Below are positions 5,541-8,057 of a stretch of DNA of 8,057 nt, piece after piece. Each line of letters opens with the position of its first letter. Within the stretch, counting starts at the first letter, position 1. Below the pieces are notes generated by a model. It did not search any database, was not told where the DNA came from, and saw only the letters and a program-made list of their open reading frames with translations. The translations under genes and the position numbers were made by a program. Source of the stretch: Erythrobacter sp. (GTDB lineage Bacteria > Pseudomonadota > Alphaproteobacteria > Sphingomonadales > Sphingomonadaceae); assembly GCA_002695185.1 (NCBI GenBank), contig NZOF01000087.1, positions 1 to 8,057 of the forward strand, given 5' to 3'.

Positions 5541-5765
5541 ATGTCGGCAACTTCCACTCTGCTCGTCAGCCGCAACGCCGCCTTGCTTGCCCTGGCAAAG
5601 CTCGAGATCGGCGATCTCTCCGATACGGAAATCGAGAGCCGCCTCGACAAGCATTTCGTCAAGAAGGCTGATGGCTCCGATGCCCGCTACAACGTTTCCA
5701 TCACGACTTGGGACGAAGATGAAAAGCTCGATGATGATGCTGAGCTAATGTGGGCCGTTCGCTAG
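5541..5765 (+). CDS. Small acidic hypothetical protein (74 aa)
   Basis: ATG 5541 follows AGGAAGGA (5526-5533) by 7 bases, one of the strongest ribosome sites in the window. The N-terminal half (residues 5-40) is helical (LLVSRNAALLALAKLEIGDL, then TEIESRLDKHF). The C-terminal half carries WDEDEKLDDDAELMW, strongly acidic, near residues 57-71. No membrane span, signal peptide or Cys is seen. I do not recognise it. The size and acidic character would fit an accessory or inhibitor-type protein, but nothing specific supports that. It stands 59 bases after the secreted-protein gene, possibly in the same transcript. Confidence 0.75.
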   Translation: MSATSTLLVSRNAALLALAKLEIGDLSDTEIESRLDKHFVKKADGSDARYNVSITTWDEDEKLDDDAELMWAVR

Positions 5766-5780
5766 GCCCGAAGGTCAGCG

Positions 5781-5875
5781 AAAGCCTGTTTCGCGCACCG
5801 AACGGTGCGCAGGGCTTTGCCATGTGCACTTGAAGGTGCATCCTCAAAGTCACGTCGCAGGTCCCGCTGAAGCGG
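5781..5875 (+). other. Three consecutive hairpins with GAA-containing loops
   Basis: After the stop at 5765, GCGCACC/GGTGCGC (5793-5799 with 5804-5810, loop GAAC) is enclosed by AAAGCC/GGCTTT (5781-5786 with 5813-5818). TGCACT/GGTGCA follows (5825-5830 with 5835-5840, loop TGAA). Then comes CCGC/GCGG (5864-5867 with 5872-5875, loop TGAA). The first could end transcription of the 5541 gene, although its T-run is only three bases. The remaining spacer to 5970 holds no gene I can support. Confidence 0.4.
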
Positions 5876-5969
5876 CATGTTCCGACACTCATTGATCCGG
5901 CCTTTGCCGTTTGTTCATGAGTGCGAGCTACCAGCCCAATATCCCACCCCGTTTGAGAGAAGCATACCC

Positions 5970-6188
5970 ATGTATGACGAGCATGCCCGCGCGCTGAAGT
6001 ATTTCACCTGGTTTGCTGCCGGCCTCTTTCCTCTCGGTATCATCCTCGAGGACCTGAAGCAGACCCAGCCAGCGCCAGCCGCCGTCTATGCTCTTTTGGT
6101 GCTGATCGGCATCCTCTGCCACGCGAACATGTATGGCGCGTGGAAGAGCGACAAGGCCATCCCGGCGACCAGGAGGAAGCGCAAATAA
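5970..6188 (+). CDS. Small membrane protein with two transmembrane helices
   Basis: The product is 72 aa from ATG 5970, with GAGAGAAG (5955-5962) upstream; the frame is open to 5877, but the upstream part is not protein-like. Residues about 11-26 (YFTWFAAGLFPLGIIL) and 37-50 (AAVYALLVLIGILC) are hydrophobic segments long enough to form a helical hairpin in the inner membrane. They are joined by a short Glu/Asp/Lys/Pro loop and followed by a basic tail ending RRKRK. By the positive-inside rule, both ends would be cytoplasmic. The family is not recognised. Toxin-, holin- or stress-type small membrane proteins look like this, but no specific motif is present. Confidence 0.75.
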   Translation: MYDEHARALKYFTWFAAGLFPLGIILEDLKQTQPAPAAVYALLVLIGILCHANMYGAWKSDKAIPATRRKRK

Positions 6189-6232
6189 ACCGCAACCGAC
6201 CCGCCGCGGGCCGTGACCGATGCGCAATTTAA

Positions 6233-6343
6233 TGGTGCCACCGACAGGACTCGAACCTGCACGACCGTAAGTCAGGAGGGTGTCTAAGAGCTCGCACGCA
6301 AGCGCTTAAAAACCCCCTGTGTCTACCATTCCACCACGCTGGC
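6233..6343 (-). tRNA. tRNA-Leu-like gene with a 26-base insertion in the anticodon loop
   Basis: Read on the minus strand, a class II tRNA is evident. The acceptor stem is GCCAGCG/CGGTGGC (one G-G mismatch at 5:68). The D-arm GTG...CAC contains GGTAGA. The variable arm is GAC-TTACG-GTC, the T-arm is GCAGG-TTCGAGT-CCTGT, the discriminator is A73, and an encoded CCA is present (6233-6235). The variable arm and A73 point to leucine rather than serine. The anticodon stem is GGGGG/CCTCC (6313-6317 with 6275-6279), but its loop is 33 bases instead of 7. Within it, 6285-6308 folds into a 10-bp hairpin with one mismatch and a CGTG loop. No 7-base loop made by joining the two ends gives a Leu anticodon. 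It may be a processed precursor, a specialised tRNA-like RNA or a pseudogene. Confidence 0.7.
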
Positions 6344-6461
6344 ACTATGCCTACCCTTATACCGGAATCTTCCCTCCCGCGCGATATATTTCTTCATTTT
6401 TTCAGGAACTTCACCCTGCCTATGTCCGCTTAATGACTCCAAGCGACTAGGGAAAAATCCG

Positions 6462-7088
6462 ATGACCTACGGCATTGAATACGCTCCGCTGATGGCCCGC
6501 GTCGAGCGCCACAAAAAGCGCCCGGACGACGTCGTCGCCTTCATCAAGGTCGGCGACCGTGAGCAGCTCTGCTTCTTCGAGCGCGAAACCCAGCAACCTG
6601 CGGCTGGCGCGAGGGTCGAGGTGATGATCACCTCCCCAGTTCACCCGCGCAAGGATCGCTATCTCGATTTCGGCCAGCTGACTGCATTGCGCGTCCAGGT
6701 CGTCGATCTCGCTCGCCATGTCCTCGTCGCCATCGACGGCTTCAGCCAGTCCGGATCCATGTGCCGCACCCTCGCGAGCGGTGTCATCACGACCGGCTTC
6801 AGCAGCATCAATAACAAGCTGGCTGATGCCATGGCCGCGCCGACCAAGGGCCGAATGACGATTACTCCCGGCCGAACCGGCGTGCGCTACGCCGACCACA
6901 ACTGGGATAGCTTCAACAGGCGTCCGCTAACCCCGATCCAGCCCACCAATATCTGGGCCGAGCGTAACGCAGCAACCGGCCTTCCGGTCTGCCAGCCCAA
7001 TGGCGGTGTGCGCGCTATCGGCCTAACACGGATCGAAGATCTCGAATGCGCCGAGCTCGTCGCCCAGACCGCGAGAAAGGCCGCTTGA
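6462..7088 (+). CDS. Hypothetical protein (208 aa)
   Basis: ATG 6462 follows TAGGGAAAAATCCG, with AGGGA as ribosome site. The N-terminal half reads like a beta-rich domain (VVAFIKVGDREQLCFFE, then GARVEVMITSPVHPR, then LRVQVVDLARHVLVAIDGF); the pattern GARVEVMI recalls small RNA- or nucleotide-binding beta barrels but is not diagnostic. The C-terminal half is richer in Asn, Arg, Thr and Pro (NWDSFNRRPLTPIQPTNIW) and finishes in a helix, CAELVAQTARKAA. No signal peptide or membrane segment is seen, and the family is not recognised. The gene begins 118 bases from the 5' end of the divergent tRNA-like gene. Its stop codon lies inside a perfect 20-bp palindrome. Confidence 0.8.
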   Translation: MTYGIEYAPLMARVERHKKRPDDVVAFIKVGDREQLCFFERETQQPAAGARVEVMITSPVHPRKDRYLDFGQLTALRVQVVDLARHVLVAIDGFSQSGSMCRTLASGVITTGFSSINNKLADAMAAPTKGRMTITPGRTGVRYADHNWDSFNRRPLTPIQPTNIWAERNAATGLPVCQPNGGVRAIGLTRIEDLECAELVAQTARKAA

Positions 7089-7141
7089 TCAAGCGGCCCC
7101 ATGACCGCACCGCCGCGAGCGCATAGCGATGCGCCGCGGCG
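7079..7141 (+). terminator. Palindrome over the stop codon plus a 13-bp hairpin, possible terminator
   Basis: GGCCGCTTGATCAAGCGGCC at 7079-7098 is a perfect palindrome containing the TGA of the preceding gene. A second structure, CGCCGCG-A-GCGCAT (7111-7124) with ATGCGC-CGCGGCG (7129-7141), gives 13 bp with one bulge and an AGCG loop. Neither is followed by a T-run, so factor-independent termination is uncertain. A transcript-end protecting structure or a dimer-binding site is equally possible. Confidence 0.4.
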
Positions 7142-7182
7142 TCCCCTCCCGAACATCCAACGGCCAATGATGAAGGTCGATT

Positions 7183-7212
7183 TTGGCGTTCCGCACAGCA
7201 GCTTCCTATAAA
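7183..7212 (+). promoter_or_regulatory. Putative promoter for a leaderless transcript
   Basis: TTGGCG (7183-7188, four of six matches to TTGACA) and TATAAA (7207-7212, five of six to TATAAT) are 18 bases apart. The -10 box ends 6 bases before the ATG at 7219, so transcription would be expected to begin at or next to that A. No ribosome site is visible before 7219, consistent with a leaderless mRNA. This is inferred from spacing and consensus only. Confidence 0.4.
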
Positions 7213-7218
7213 CCGCTC

Positions 7219-8057
7219 ATGATCATCATCGCAGACACCAAGCACCCAGCCATCGAGGCCCGCATTCGCAAGCGCTTCCTAGACGCGCTCGACAATCGGC
7301 CTGTCAGCAAGGCGATTCCCGTTGCTGCCTCCCTGATCGGGGCGCTGGAGGATCTTGGGCTCTCCAGCGATGCAGATAGAGCGTTCTCTTGCCTTGAGTG
7401 GCAAACATTGATCGATCTTCACCGCGCGATCGACGGACTCCTGAAAGGCACCACCTACAAGCTGCTCATCGACTGGGGCAAATTTCTATCTCAATTTGAT
7501 CAGAACATCGCGACCTTTCCGAAGGTACAAACCTCGGCGGGTCCCTGCGAAGTCCGCATCAAACTCAGAAAAGCCGGTGATGAGCCGGATATTGCAGTGC
7601 TGCGCCAGAAGGCCGAAGCCTTCTTCCATGCCAGGCCGCAGGAATTAATGGATGTCAGCATCAGCAAGCGGAATGACGCTGATGAGAACCATCTGACCAT
7701 TTCGTTCGCAAATACCGACGGCCAGTCCGTCACTGGCGTCAAGGCCGGCACTTCACTCGAGGCGTGGGAATTGCTGCCCGATGAGGTGGTCCTCAATCGG
7801 CTCGACCAATTCATGATGAATGCCGATCGCGAGAGGCACTACTTCCTCTTTGCGAAGAAAGTCCTCGACACGATCGATTTTGGACAAAGCCCTCCTCCCG
7901 AAATCTCTTGTTCGCTGGGTGGCCCAAACCAGCTGGATATCAAGGTTCATACCTTCAATGACGACGGGTCCAATGCCGTCGTCACCCTGGCGAGCAAGCG
8001 CTTTTCCGACCCTTCGAACGGGCCAAAAAATCGAACAAAATTTCTCGAACGTTCTCG
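7219..8057 (+). CDS. Large hypothetical protein, 3' end outside window
   Basis: The frame from ATG 7219 is open for 279 codons to the right edge with no stop, so the gene is truncated by the window. No Shine-Dalgarno sequence precedes it, and the promoter-like TATAAA lies 6 bases upstream. The first 100 residues are helical (ARIRKRFLDALDNRPVSKAI, then LIDLHRAIDGLLKG). The sequence then alternates between charged helices and beta-like parts (EVRIKLRKAG, HLTISFANTDG, QLDIKVHTFNDDG), with two short NxDG-type turns that suggest two related domains. No signal peptide, membrane span or catalytic motif is recognised, and no name can be given. Confidence 0.75.
   Translation, partial: MIIIADTKHPAIEARIRKRFLDALDNRPVSKAIPVAASLIGALEDLGLSSDADRAFSCLEWQTLIDLHRAIDGLLKGTTYKLLIDWGKFLSQFDQNIATFPKVQTSAGPCEVRIKLRKAGDEPDIAVLRQKAEAFFHARPQELMDVSISKRNDADENHLTISFANTDGQSVTGVKAGTSLEAWELLPDEVVLNRLDQFMMNADRERHYFLFAKKVLDTIDFGQSPPPEISCSLGGPNQLDIKVHTFNDDGSNAVVTLASKRFSDPSNGPKNRTKFLERS

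Noticed and set aside
6344..6400. Possible promoter of the tRNA-like gene on the minus strand (TATAAG near 6360)
   Set aside because: The -10-like box lacks a recognisable -35 at a usual distance; too weak to list as a feature.
6447..6899. 150-codon minus-strand ORF
   Set aside because: It is antisense to the 208-aa gene at 6462, which has a good ribosome site and start; this looks like a GC-rich shadow frame.
1..8057. CRISPR array, insertion sequence, integrase or replication origin
   Set aside because: No regularly spaced 25-40 base repeats, no transposase or integrase motifs, no terminal inverted repeats with target duplication and no iteron array were seen on reading both strands.

Overview
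The window is compact, GC-rich DNA packed with short plus-strand genes. Almost none of them belong to families I recognise. Codon use, the AGGA/GGAAAAATC-type ribosome sites, the alphaproteobacterial-style tRNA and the density of small orphan genes suggest an alphaproteobacterium. A sphingomonad-like plasmid or genomic island would fit best, but this is an inference from style; no taxonomic marker gene is present.

Layout. (i) 2-217 is the 3' end of a gene cut by the window edge, followed by a clear intrinsic terminator (247-278). (ii) 408-1898 is a three-gene operon (141, 193 and 145 aa). Its first and third products are paralogues of each other, and its middle product is unrelated. (iii) 1899-2084 is a spacer with four consecutive inverted repeats. 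It leads into a 204-aa protein (2085-2699) with a basic Ala/Pro/Lys tail, encoded by a repeated 11-mer, and a beta-rich, possibly nucleic-acid-binding domain. (iv) 2824-4722 is a tightly overlapping operon. It encodes an acidic 104-aa protein, a HAD-superfamily phosphatase-like protein, a 177-aa protein with a weak ADP-ribosyltransferase-like motif layout, and a 203-aa orphan. Two of the junctions are 4-base TTGA overlaps. (v) 4824-5765 holds a small Cys-rich protein, a secreted protein with four cysteines and a 74-aa acidic protein. (vi) 5766-6461 contains a row of hairpins, a small two-helix membrane protein, and on the minus strand a leucine-class tRNA-like gene with a 26-base insertion in its anticodon loop. 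(vii) 6462-7088 is a 208-aa orphan that ends in a perfect 20-bp palindrome. (viii) 7219-8057 is the 5' part of a further orphan with a possible leaderless promoter.

How the genes might work together. Only the HAD protein (HAD_SAK-like) has a recognisable fold. The most notable object is the tRNA-Leu-like gene with a self-pairing insertion in the anticodon loop. It lies within 3 kb of a HAD phosphatase-like protein and a possible ART-fold protein. A link to RNA repair or modification can be stated as a hypothesis, but the sequence does not demonstrate it. No transposase, integrase, replication, conjugation or CRISPR feature was seen.
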